A stretch of DNA of 64,000 nt, taken from Rhizobium redzepovicii (GTDB lineage: Bacteria > Pseudomonadota > Alphaproteobacteria > Rhizobiales > Rhizobiaceae). Position numbers and translations under genes: made by a program. The notes beneath the pieces were generated by a model. It saw nothing but the letters and a program-made list of their open reading frames with translations, had not been told where the DNA came from and searched no databases. Of the stretch, positions 35,357 to 43,103 are shown one piece after another (position 1 is the first letter of the stretch; each line of letters starts with the position of its first letter). The stretch is from assembly GCF_019793435.1 (NCBI RefSeq), contig NZ_JAILYH010000011.1:1-64000 (forward strand). The letters are read 5' to 3'.

Positions 35357-35917
35357 ATGCGGCGCTACGCGCTCGCCGGCGTCCCTCTCTTCGTCTTCCT
35401 TGGACTGGCCTTGGCCGTTGGAAACACGCTGTACCGGGAAGCGTCGGACGGATATTCGCCGGCGGCGCTTCCTTCGGCGCTGATCGGACTTCGGCATCCG
35501 TCCGTCAATCTTCCTCCGCTCGCCGGCCTCGGGCAGCCGGGCCTCACCGACACCGGTCTGGCAGGAAGTGTGGTCGTCGTGAATATATTCGCCTCCTGGT
35601 GCATTCCCTGCCGACAGGAACATCCGACCTTGATGAAGCTTGCCCAAGACAGGCAGGTCAGGCTTGTAGGCATCAACTACAAGGACGACCCGCAGCAATC
35701 ATTGGCCTTCCTTCGTGACAATGGAAATCCGTTCGCGGCGGTTGGGACCGATCCTGATGGACGGAACTCCATAGACTGGGGCGTCTACGGCGTTCCCGAA
35801 ACCTTCGTGATCGACCCGTCCGGCCGGATCGTCGCCAAGCACGTGGGTCCACTCGACGAGAGCAGTCTCGCAAACGAGATTGCGCTGGCCATCGCCGGCG
35901 CCGTGGCCTCAAAATGA
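35357..35917 (+). CDS. ccmG: Thiol:disulfide oxidoreductase CcmG/DsbE
   Basis: 186 residues from the ATG at 35357, which nearly overlaps the ccmD stop. It has an N-terminal membrane anchor (LAGVPLFVFLGLALAVG) and a periplasmic thioredoxin fold with the active site FASWCIPCRQEHP, plus YGVPETFVIDPSGRI with the cis-proline. It keeps apocytochrome c cysteines reduced for heme attachment. WCIPC replaces the commoner WCVPC, a mild change. Third gene of the FixK-box operon. Confidence 0.92.
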   Translation: MRRYALAGVPLFVFLGLALAVGNTLYREASDGYSPAALPSALIGLRHPSVNLPPLAGLGQPGLTDTGLAGSVVVVNIFASWCIPCRQEHPTLMKLAQDRQVRLVGINYKDDPQQSLAFLRDNGNPFAAVGTDPDGRNSIDWGVYGVPETFVIDPSGRIVAKHVGPLDESSLANEIALAIAGAVASK

Positions 35918-35947
35918 GATTGGTTCCGCGACAGTCGTTCGAAGTGT

Positions 35948-35961
35948 TTGACGCCGGTCAA
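35948..35961. promoter_or_regulatory. Orphan FixK/FNR box
   Basis: TTGAC-GCCG-GTCAA, perfect dyad, 31 bases after the end of ccmG. No protein gene follows on the plus strand for 500 bases; only a strong hairpin does. It may drive a small RNA or be left over from a lost gene. Confidence 0.7.
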
Positions 35962-36035
35962 AGAGACGAGCTGCGGCTTCCCCTAAGATCCTCTGGCGAG
36001 TCGGGGGTGTCCCGTGTCAAGCGAGGAACTTGGCA

Positions 36036-36076
36036 GAGGCTTGCCCGGCACGAGGGCGCGACGCCGGGCAAGCCTC
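36036..36076 (+). other. Strong 14-pair hairpin after orphan FixK box
   Basis: GAGGCTTGCCCGGC pairs perfectly with its complement across a 13-base loop. A further outer repeat, GCGAGGA at 36021 and TCCTCGC at 36075, allows an alternative pairing. It lies ~75 bases downstream of the box at 35948, a distance that would give an ~80-base transcript. There is no T-run. Confidence 0.5.
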
Positions 36077-36464
36077 CTCGCTGATAGGAGGCCAGTCGGC
36101 TGCTTCTGCAAGCCAGAAAGATGTTCTTCGCCGATTACTCACGCTCCGGCATTGCGTAGCGCTTGCCTTTGAACCGGCCCCGCACTGCCTCATCAACTAT
36201 CAACCTCTCGGCGACACCGAACAGCTAACCACCGTGAGCTGTCGCTGTGGGCGCACGCCTCTGTTGTCGCGAGCGGCAGGAGCAATTCATGTGGTCGTGG
36301 CACGTCAGTTTGAGGACGAGATGCACGAACCGCGGAAAATTAAGCCACGGTGACCGGCGGCCGGAAACCTTAGGTGCCGGTACGGCAATCGATAAGATTT
36401 GCGGACAATGCGCTGGCGTTGCAAAGTGGTTCTTCGATACTCGCAGGTCCGCCGGACTCGATCC
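36077..36464. other. 390-base stretch without a supportable gene
   Basis: An AGGAGGCCAGT at 36084 is identical to the ribosome binding region of the stress-protein gene at 31643, but no ATG or frame follows it. This suggests a decayed relative. Nothing else is seen. Confidence 0.35.
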
Positions 36465-37145
36465 CTAACTTAGATCAGTGTTGGGGAGCGGGGTCACTCG
36501 CAACCGATCTCGGTAGCCACCGGCCCCGAGGCTTTCCACCAGGATCCGGATTGCTTTGCGCTTAAGTTCCGATTCCACCTGCCCATCCAGCGTCACCTGT
36601 CCGTCCTTGACGGACACCTGGACCTTCTGCGGCGTCAGCCCCAGATCGGATCGCAGACGCGTGCGAACGGCCATCCGGACGGATTCGTCTTCTCGCGGGA
36701 GCGCGGTCGTCGGCGCATCCAGGATGATGCCCAGAATGTCCCTGCGACTAACAATTCCCACCAGACGCCCGTCCTCGACGATCGGCAACCGCTTGATCCG
36801 GTGTGCCTGGAGACTTTCTGCAATGTCGGAAACCTCGCTGTCAGGAGTCGCCACAATAACGTCCGGGGACATGACATCGGCGACCGACCAGCCATTGGTG
36901 CAAATGTAGCGCTCGAGGTCGATCTCAGAAATGATCTCGCCGGCCCGAGACGACCGAGTGGTGGCGCGGATTTCCCTCCGCAATAACAGGTCGCCTTCCG
37001 TGAGCATGCCGCAGACGCGGCCATCGTCATCGACGACTGGAAGTCCGCTGACATTGGCCTGCATCATGACGGAAACCGCGTGGCGCACGCTGACCGTGGG
37101 GCGGATCGAAACCACGCTGGTGGTCATTATGTCTTTTGCCTGCAT
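36465..37145 (-). CDS. CBS-pair and BON domain protein
   Basis: About 226 residues from the ATG at 37145, which has GAGG upstream; longer starts exist up to 37265. Two CBS domains (AKDIMTTSVVSIRPTVSVRH... and VADVMSPDVIVATPDSEVSD...) form a nucleotide-sensing Bateman module. A BON domain (VQVSVKDGQVTLDGQVESEL) follows at the C-terminus. In rhizobia such proteins are often part of low-oxygen or stress regulons; ligand and partner are unknown. A FixK box lies 61 bases upstream of the start. Confidence 0.8.
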   Translation of the reverse strand: MQAKDIMTTSVVSIRPTVSVRHAVSVMMQANVSGLPVVDDDGRVCGMLTEGDLLLRREIRATTRSSRAGEIISEIDLERYICTNGWSVADVMSPDVIVATPDSEVSDIAESLQAHRIKRLPIVEDGRLVGIVSRRDILGIILDAPTTALPREDESVRMAVRTRLRSDLGLTPQKVQVSVKDGQVTLDGQVESELKRKAIRILVESLGAGGYRDRLRVTPLPNTDLS

Positions 37146-37205
37146 GGCGCTGCCTCGCATCGGAGTGTATTCCGATGAAGATAACGTCAGGTCGAGGCTT
37201 CCGCG

Positions 37206-37219
37206 TTGATCTCCGTCAA
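37206..37219 (-). promoter_or_regulatory. FixK/FNR box upstream of CBS-BON gene
   Basis: TTGAT-CTCC-GTCAA, 61 bases before the CBS-BON start and just past the end of ccmH. It gives the CBS-BON gene its own low-oxygen promoter. Confidence 0.75.
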
Positions 37220-37230
37220 ACAGCACGGTC

Positions 37231-37683
37231 TCATTCGAGAAGCCGGGCGAGTCTATCATCCTCATCCGCGGTCAATTTACTTCCTGTCGGCTTGCCTGAC
37301 CGCCTGCGGGCAAAGACCAGCAGTGACAGTCCGCCGGCGAGCACCAGCAGCGCCGGGGCGCCCCACAGCAGGCCGGTCTTCATGCTGAACCGCGGCTTCA
37401 GCAGCACGAATTCGCCGTAGCGCGAGACGATATAGTTCAGCACCGCCTCGTCGCTGTCGCCGTCGGTGATGCGCTCGCGCACCAGCAGGCGCAGATCCTT
37501 GGCGAGATCGGCATTGGAATCGTCGATCGACTGGTTCTGGCAGACCATGCAGCGCAGTTCCGCCGAAAGGGCGCGAGCGCGCGCTTCCAGTGCCGGGTCG
37601 GCCAGCACCTCGTCAGGATTGACGGCGAAGGCCGGCGCGGCCAACAGCATCAAGACGAAAGCCAGGAGGAGACGCCGCATCAT
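37231..37683 (-). CDS. ccmH: Cytochrome c maturation protein CcmH
   Basis: 150 residues from the ATG pair at 37683, which overlaps the end of ccmF. Signal-like N-terminus (LLLAFVLMLLAAPAFA), thiol motif LRCMVCQNQSI with the active CxxC, and a single C-terminal membrane helix followed by a basic tail. CcmH reduces apocytochrome c together with CcmG and CcmI. Met replaces the usual Pro or Arg inside the CxxC; the cysteines are intact. Last gene of ccmIEFH (cycHJKL in rhizobial naming). Confidence 0.93.
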   Translation of the reverse strand: MMRRLLLAFVLMLLAAPAFAVNPDEVLADPALEARARALSAELRCMVCQNQSIDDSNADLAKDLRLLVRERITDGDSDEAVLNYIVSRYGEFVLLKPRFSMKTGLLWGAPALLVLAGGLSLLVFARRRSGKPTGSKLTADEDDRLARLLE

Positions 37684-39677
37684 TCCGCCGGCTCCATTGC
37701 AGGCTCTACAGGCTTTGCCGCCTTCGCCTTCCTGCGCGGGGCGCCGACGCGCAGGCGCCGGTCGCTGAGGGAGACGAGGCCGCCGACAGCCATGACAAGC
37801 GCTCCGCCCCAGATGCAGAGGATGAACGGCTTCCACCAGATGCGCACGACGATGCCGCCGTCCTTGGTGGCGTCGCCCAATGAGACGTAGAGCTGGCTGA
37901 GGCCGAAGGTCAGGATGCCCGCCTCCGTCGTCGGCATCTGGCGGGCGGTGTAGAGGCGCTTGGCCGACCAGGTATCGGCGACCGCGACACCGGCGCGGCG
38001 GATGGTGAAGTGGCCGCGCTCCTCGGTATAGTTCGGCCCGGTCGCCGGCTGCATGCCGTCGAAATGCAGGCTGTAGCCGCCAGCGTCAGTGGTTTCGCCG
38101 GGCTTCATCTCGATGACGTATTCGGTCTGGAAGGTCGTCACCGCGACGATGCCGAGCACGCTGATGCCGAGCCCGGCATGGGCAAGAGCGGTGCCGAAGG
38201 CCGAACGCGGCAGGCCGCTCAGACGCCGCCAGGCGACGTTGCCCGCAACCTTGCCGATGCCGGCGCGATACCAGAGATCGGCAACCGCGCCGAAGACCAG
38301 GAACAGCCCGGCCGCCAGCCCGAGCACGGACAGCACTGGCCCGCCATGCTGGAGATAGAAGAAGATCAGCGCAGCGGCGAAGGCGATGCCGGCGACGACA
38401 TAGAGCCGCTGCAGGGCGCCGAGCAGATCGCCGCGCTTCCAGGCGAGCAGCGGCCCGAAGGGGACGATGACGATCAGCGGCGCCATCAACAGGCCGAAGG
38501 TCAGGTTGAAGAAGGGCGGCCCGACGGAAATCTTGTCGCCGGTCAGCGTTTCCAGCAGCAGCGGATAGAGCGTGCCGGTCAAGACCGTGCCGCAGGCGAC
38601 CGTCAGGATCAGATTGTTGACGACGAGCGCGCCCTCGCGCGAAATCGGCGCAAACAGCCCGCCGGCCGCAAGCTTCGGCGCCCGGAAGGCAAACAGCGAC
38701 AGCGCGCCGCCGATGAAGATCAGCAGGATGCAGAGAATGAAGACGCCGCGGGAGGGATCGCTGGCAAAGGCATGCACCGAGGTCAGCACGCCGGAGCGCA
38801 CCAGGAAGGTGCCCATCAGCGACAGCGAGAAGGTGAGGATGGCCAGCAGCACCGTCCAGATCTTCAGCGCCTCGCGCTTTTCCATGACGAGGGCCGAATG
38901 CAACAGCGCGGTGCCGGCAAGCCAGGGCATGAAGGAGGCGTTTTCCACCGGATCCCAGAACCACCAGCCGCCCCAGCCGAGCTCGTAATAGGCCCAGTAG
39001 GAACCCATGGCGATGCCGAGCGTCAGAAAGGTCCAGGCGGCGAGCGTCCAGGGCCGCACCCAGCGGGCCCAGGCGGCGTCGATGCGGCCTTCGAGGAGGG
39101 CTGCGACCGCAAAGGAGAAGCAGACGGAAAAGCCGACATAGCCGAGATAGAGCAGCGGCGGGTGGATCGCCAGGCCGACATCCTGCAGGACCGGATTGAG
39201 ATCGCGGCCCTCGGCCGGCGCCGGATCGAGCCGCAGGAAGGGATTGGAGGTCAACAGGATGAACAGCGTGAAGGCGACCGAAATCCAGGCCTGTACGGCC
39301 AGCACATTGGCCTTCAGCGTCTCCGGCAGATTGCGTCCGAAGACGGCGACCAGCGCGCTGAACAGCGTCAGGATCAACAGCCAGAGCATCATCGATCCCT
39401 CGTGATTGCCCCAGACGCCGGAATATTTGTAGATCAGCGGCACCAGCGAATGCGAATTCTCCCAGACGTTCTCGACCGAGAAGTCGGAGACGACATGGGC
39501 ATAGGTCAAGACGCCGAAGGAGAAGACGACGAGCGCAAACATCGCCAGCGAACCGATGGTGGCGACATCCATCATCGCCCGGTCATGGCGGCGGGCGCCG
39601 ATGACCGGCACGACGGAGAGGATAAGCGCCGTTGCCAGCGCCAGCACCAGCGCGTAATGGCCGATCTCGATGATCAT
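37680..39677 (-). CDS. ccmF: Heme lyase subunit CcmF
   Basis: 665 residues from the ATG at 39677, overlapping ccmE by four bases. About 14-15 membrane segments. The heme-handling box GGWWFWDPVENASFMPWL and the HEGSMMLWLLIL region are intact. CcmF takes heme from CcmE and attaches it to apocytochrome c in the membrane. Length is normal. Codon use is strongly GC-rich like a core gene. A 564-codon open frame on the opposite strand is only a shadow of this composition. Confidence 0.95.
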   Translation of the reverse strand: MIIEIGHYALVLALATALILSVVPVIGARRHDRAMMDVATIGSLAMFALVVFSFGVLTYAHVVSDFSVENVWENSHSLVPLIYKYSGVWGNHEGSMMLWLLILTLFSALVAVFGRNLPETLKANVLAVQAWISVAFTLFILLTSNPFLRLDPAPAEGRDLNPVLQDVGLAIHPPLLYLGYVGFSVCFSFAVAALLEGRIDAAWARWVRPWTLAAWTFLTLGIAMGSYWAYYELGWGGWWFWDPVENASFMPWLAGTALLHSALVMEKREALKIWTVLLAILTFSLSLMGTFLVRSGVLTSVHAFASDPSRGVFILCILLIFIGGALSLFAFRAPKLAAGGLFAPISREGALVVNNLILTVACGTVLTGTLYPLLLETLTGDKISVGPPFFNLTFGLLMAPLIVIVPFGPLLAWKRGDLLGALQRLYVVAGIAFAAALIFFYLQHGGPVLSVLGLAAGLFLVFGAVADLWYRAGIGKVAGNVAWRRLSGLPRSAFGTALAHAGLGISVLGIVAVTTFQTEYVIEMKPGETTDAGGYSLHFDGMQPATGPNYTEERGHFTIRRAGVAVADTWSAKRLYTARQMPTTEAGILTFGLSQLYVSLGDATKDGGIVVRIWWKPFILCIWGGALVMAVGGLVSLSDRRLRVGAPRRKAKAAKPVEPAMEPAE

Positions 39678-40141
39678 TGCGTCGCTTTCGCCTCCTGGCC
39701 CTGACCCTCTTTCCACAACCCCTGCTGCTTCAGCCTGTCGGCCACGTCCTTCGGCATATAGGTCTCGTCATGCTTGGCAAGCACGGTATCGGCGGTAAAG
39801 ACGTTGGTCCCCGGTGCAAACATGCCTTCGGTGACCACCCCCTGCCCCTCGCGGAAAAGATCCGGCAGGATGCCGGTATATTTGACCTTGACGGCATTGG
39901 CGCTGCCGTCGGTGACGGAAAATTCCACGGTCGAGCCGGCGCCGCGCACGACGCTGCCCTCGCCGACCAGGCCGCCGAGCCGGATGCGGGTTTCCGGCGC
40001 CACCGGGGTCTTGGCCAGATCGGCCGGCATGTAGAAATAGGCGACCGACTGGCTGAAGGCGAACATGACCAGCAGCACGGCGGCGGCAATGAAGCCCATG
40101 CCGCCTGCGATCACCGCCAGGCGCTTCTGCTTGCGGGTCAT
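39674..40141 (-). CDS. ccmE: Heme chaperone CcmE
   Basis: 155 residues. A basic start and one membrane anchor (GGMGFIAAAVLLVMFAF) precede a periplasmic OB-fold. LAKHDETYMPKDV contains the His that binds heme covalently and the conserved Tyr four residues on. CcmE ferries heme from CcmC to CcmF. Its ends overlap ccmI and ccmF by four bases each, so the operon is tightly coupled. Confidence 0.95.
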   Translation of the reverse strand: MTRKQKRLAVIAGGMGFIAAAVLLVMFAFSQSVAYFYMPADLAKTPVAPETRIRLGGLVGEGSVVRGAGSTVEFSVTDGSANAVKVKYTGILPDLFREGQGVVTEGMFAPGTNVFTADTVLAKHDETYMPKDVADRLKQQGLWKEGQGQEAKATQ

Positions 40142-41283
40142 TCAGCCAATCCTTCCGTTGATATGCCGAGTTCCCTGGCCAGCGCCAGCAATTGGCTGCC
40201 TTGTTCGCCGGGCAGCGGAAAGGCGGCAAGCCCGCGCTTCAGCGCATCGGCGGCACGATCCTTATCGTTCAACACGGCATAGGAGCGGACGAGCCGCACC
40301 CATCCCTCGAAATTGTTCGGATCGGCGCTGAGCTTGGCGTCGAGGCTCGCGACCATGCCGCGGATCATCTGCTGACGGTCGCCGGCATTCATGCTCTGCG
40401 CGGCAGCGATATCTTCATGCGTGGGATTGGCAAGGAATTTGTCGGTGGCGATCACAGGAGTTCCGCCGTTCCTTGCAATGTGTTCATTGACGAGCGGCAG
40501 CCAGGGCGCATTGGCGGGAGATTTCATGGCGATCGACTCGAATGCTACCACCGCATCCGCCGTCCTGCCTTCCTGTTCGAGTCCCAGCGCCATATAAAAA
40601 CGCGCACGCGGGTTTGCAGGATCGATCTTCAGCAGGCTCCGGAGCACGACGCGGACCTCCTCCCCCACAATTCCGTTTGAACGAGCCATCAGGGCCTGCG
40701 AAAGTCCTTCCAGACGCAGGACGCTCGGCCCAAGGATACGAATCGCGGAACGATATGCCTCTGCCGCGTCGTCCGCTCGACCCATTTTGAGCAGGACGGG
40801 AGCAATGACGTCCCATCCCCGGCCATCCTCCGGGTTGCCGACCAGATGGGCCTGTGTCTTCTTGACAAGGATCTGGAGATCCTGGCCGGGCTCGGAGAGC
40901 CTAGCTGGCAAAGGACGAGACTGTAGCTCCGGAGAGCCTAGCGAAACGTAGAGTCCGATGCTGAAAAGCGGTAGGAACACCGCGACCGCGAGTCGAACCC
41001 AGCCGTGGGAGCGTCGTGAACCTCCGGATACGTACGGCCGCTCGACTGCCTTGAACAGCCGTCGCGCCGCTTCCGCCTTGGCGAGTTCATACTCGTCTGC
41101 AGCGATCTGACGGGCTGTAAACTCACTTTCCAGTTCGATAAGCTGGTCCCGATAGACATGGGCATCCAGGCCGTCCTTCAAGGGACGGAGGCGACCCGAC
41201 GAAAGCGGATGCATGAAAGCTGCAGTTGTGGCGGTCGTCGCCACCGCGAAAAGTATCCAGATGATCATCGGTCCAGAAGCCAT
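40138..41283 (-). CDS. ccmI: Apocytochrome c chaperone CcmI (CycH)
   Basis: 381 residues from the ATG at 41283. Two membrane helices near residues 5-25 and ~100-120 frame a cytoplasmic loop. A periplasmic TPR domain follows (WDVIAPVLLKMGRADDAAEA; ARFYMALGLEQEGRTADAV; WVRLVRSYAVLNDKDRAADA). It binds the C-terminus of apocytochrome c. First gene of ccmIEFH, with a FixK box 39 bases upstream. The 3' third is as GC-rich as ccmEFH, while the 5' part looks compositionally like the neighbouring fix genes, which may mark a recombination seam. Confidence 0.9.
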   Translation of the reverse strand: MASGPMIIWILFAVATTATTAAFMHPLSSGRLRPLKDGLDAHVYRDQLIELESEFTARQIAADEYELAKAEAARRLFKAVERPYVSGGSRRSHGWVRLAVAVFLPLFSIGLYVSLGSPELQSRPLPARLSEPGQDLQILVKKTQAHLVGNPEDGRGWDVIAPVLLKMGRADDAAEAYRSAIRILGPSVLRLEGLSQALMARSNGIVGEEVRVVLRSLLKIDPANPRARFYMALGLEQEGRTADAVVAFESIAMKSPANAPWLPLVNEHIARNGGTPVIATDKFLANPTHEDIAAAQSMNAGDRQQMIRGMVASLDAKLSADPNNFEGWVRLVRSYAVLNDKDRAADALKRGLAAFPLPGEQGSQLLALARELGISTEGLAE

Positions 41284-41321
41284 TGCACGCCCGACCGTAT
41301 GCACGTTCGACACACCGAACA

Positions 41322-41335
41322 TTGACCCCGATCAA
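41322..41335 (-). promoter_or_regulatory. FixK/FNR box upstream of ccmIEFH
   Basis: TTGAC-CCCG-ATCAA, 38 bases before the ccmI ATG, directly after the end of the response-regulator gene. Places the whole ccmIEFH operon under low-oxygen control. Confidence 0.75.
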
Positions 41336-42073
41336 TTATCTCTCATTTGATGGACGCGGTGTGAAGACGTACCCCACGCCGCGAACCGTCTGGATCATCA
41401 TCGGTTCCTTTGGATCGACTTCGACCTTTTTCCGAAGGCGGACGATCTGCGCATCTATGGCTCGATCGAAGGCCTCCAGACTGCGGCTTCTCGTCAGGTC
41501 CATCAGCTTGTCACGAGACAGGACCCGCCCCGGATTACGTGCGAAAACGAGGAGCATATCGAACTCTCCGGTCGTCAAGGAAACATCCTCCCCCTGCGGA
41601 GACGAAAGTCTCCTTCGACCAACCTCGAGCCTCCAGCCGTCGAACCGGAGAACTTCCTCCTCTGGGTTCGGCGTGGGGGCCGGCTGAGGGGCAGGAGTGC
41701 GTCTCCTGAGGACAGTCCTCAGCCTTGCGAGTAGTTCCCTCAGATGAAACGGCTTTGCCACATAGTCGTCGGCACCAAACTCCAGGCCCACAACCTTGTC
41801 GGTGACGTCGTCCTGCCCAGTGAGCATCAGCACCGGAACGTCCGACGTGCTGCGCAACTCCTTCAGCAGTTCCAGCCCGTTCTCTCCGCCGGGAAGCACG
41901 AGGTCGAGAAAAACGGCGGCGTACGACGCCTTCGACAGTTCAGCGCGCATGGCAGCGCCGTTGCCAACCGCGTTCACCCTGTAACCATTGTCCTCAAAAT
42001 AGCGGACGAGCATCTGTCTGATGCGAGCGTCGTCGTCGACCACCAGAATACGATCCGGTTCCATGTAACTCAT
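41336..42073 (-). CDS. fxkR: OmpR-family response regulator, FxkR candidate
   Basis: 245 residues from the ATG at 42073, preceded by GCGGGACGA. Receiver domain with acidic pocket VVDDD, phospho-Asp57 in VFLDLVLPG and Lys in YVAKPF. A winged-helix output domain of OmpR type follows (LSRDKLMDLTRSR, VRGVGYVF). In Rhizobium etli an OmpR-type regulator, FxkR, links hybrid FixL to fixK transcription by binding a K-box. The presence of hybrid FixL, fixK and a K-box in this window, and the lack of a fixJ, make this the obvious candidate. The symbol rests on that context. Confidence 0.7.
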   Translation of the reverse strand: MSYMEPDRILVVDDDARIRQMLVRYFEDNGYRVNAVGNGAAMRAELSKASYAAVFLDLVLPGGENGLELLKELRSTSDVPVLMLTGQDDVTDKVVGLEFGADDYVAKPFHLRELLARLRTVLRRRTPAPQPAPTPNPEEEVLRFDGWRLEVGRRRLSSPQGEDVSLTTGEFDMLLVFARNPGRVLSRDKLMDLTRSRSLEAFDRAIDAQIVRLRKKVEVDPKEPMMIQTVRGVGYVFTPRPSNER

Positions 42074-42256
42074 TCGTCCCGCTGCGACCGTGTTTGAAAT
42101 GAGATAACGCAGGATTGCGGGCAATGCCACTGTTCGGGGTAGAGATTATGTGCACATCGCACGATACGAGGCCGGCAGGAGCGGCTTCCCGCTTGCTGTC
42201 ATGTTAGGTCACGCAAGAGCCTGGTCGCAGCATGTAGGCCCACGACCTTCAGTTAT

Positions 42257-42922
42257 TCAGCACGCGTCTCTCAGCAAAGCAACGTTGCCGATGGAAACCA
42301 TTCTGCCCTTTACGGCTACTCCCGCATCGGAGAGCGTGGCAAAAGCGCGCGACAGAGCCTCGGGAGCGAGTCCCAGCTTTCCGGCGAGAATCCGCTTCTG
42401 ATAAGGCAGCCGGAACGTCGCCTGGGCCGTTGCCTCCGGACAACAGCTCACAAAGTAGTTGGCCACCCGCTGGGCGGCAGTGTGCAAGCGATCGCCCGCT
42501 ATGCATTCCAGCGAGCCGAGCAGATGCCGGGCCATGATCCGCATGACATTGCGCTGCACCCCGCTATTTTTGGCAGCGAGTTGACGCAGGCCGGGCAGAT
42601 CGAATAGTGCAAGCTCCGTGATATCCGCCGCCCATGCGCCCTGCGCGTAAACGTCGCCACCGGGAACGAGATATTCCGCAAAGGTGTCCCCCTGCTCGCA
42701 GACGCAGACGTCGGCCTCACGCCCGCCTGACTCGGCTTTCGTGAGTCGGACAAGGCCTCTTACGACATAGAAGACCTGCGAGGCGTGCTGCCCCTCGGCC
42801 GCTATTCGTTCGTTGACCGCAAATGTCCGTAGTTCCACCAACGCCAGCATACTTCGAACGGCATCGGCGTCGAGCCCTTCGAACAGCTCGGATCGTAGCA
42901 ACATCTCGTTCTCTGTAAACAT
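42257..42922 (-). CDS. Crp/Fnr-family transcription regulator
   Basis: About 221 residues, ATG at 42922 after GGGGAAGG. Cyclic-nucleotide-type sensor domain (residues ~10-120), a dimer helix, and a C-terminal helix-turn-helix (KRILAGKLGLAPEALSRAFA). The N-terminal Cys cluster of FnrN is absent, so it does not bind an FNR iron-sulfur cluster. The recognition helix E-x-L-S-R resembles DNR/NnrR-type regulators of NO and denitrification genes more than FixK. It follows fixS by 22 bases on the same strand and may be read with fixGHIS. With the nor cluster broken, its targets here are unclear. Confidence 0.8.
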   Translation of the reverse strand: MFTENEMLLRSELFEGLDADAVRSMLALVELRTFAVNERIAAEGQHASQVFYVVRGLVRLTKAESGGREADVCVCEQGDTFAEYLVPGGDVYAQGAWAADITELALFDLPGLRQLAAKNSGVQRNVMRIMARHLLGSLECIAGDRLHTAAQRVANYFVSCCPEATAQATFRLPYQKRILAGKLGLAPEALSRAFATLSDAGVAVKGRMVSIGNVALLRDAC

Positions 42923-42944
42923 CACCTTCCCCCTCTATAACGGC

Positions 42945-43103
42945 TTACGACTTCGGCGGACCCGACTCGTCGTCGGCGAGCACGCGCCAAGCGGCCCCCT
43001 GAAGATCGTCGTACTGACCGTTCCCAAGAGACCAGAGAAATGCCGCAAGCCCTATGCCGCCCATGAAGAGCGCGATCGGGATGAGATAGATCAGCATGTT
43101 CAT
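42945..43103 (-). CDS. fixS: cbb3 oxidase assembly protein FixS
   Basis: 52 residues: MNMLIYLIPIALFMGGIGL, a single membrane helix, then AFLWSLGNGQYDDLQGAA, the standard FixS/CcoS signature, and a short charged tail. It is needed to fit cofactors into the cbb3 oxidase. The start overlaps the fixI stop by four bases. Below the usual length cut-off for gene prediction but unmistakable. Confidence 0.93.
   Translation of the reverse strand: MNMLIYLIPIALFMGGIGLAAFLWSLGNGQYDDLQGAAWRVLADDESGPPKS

Noticed and set aside
38010..39704. 564-codon open frame on the plus strand
   Set aside because: It is antisense to ccmF. Its product is dominated by Arg, Gln, Asp and Gly with no domain, as expected from the shadow of a GC-rich gene.
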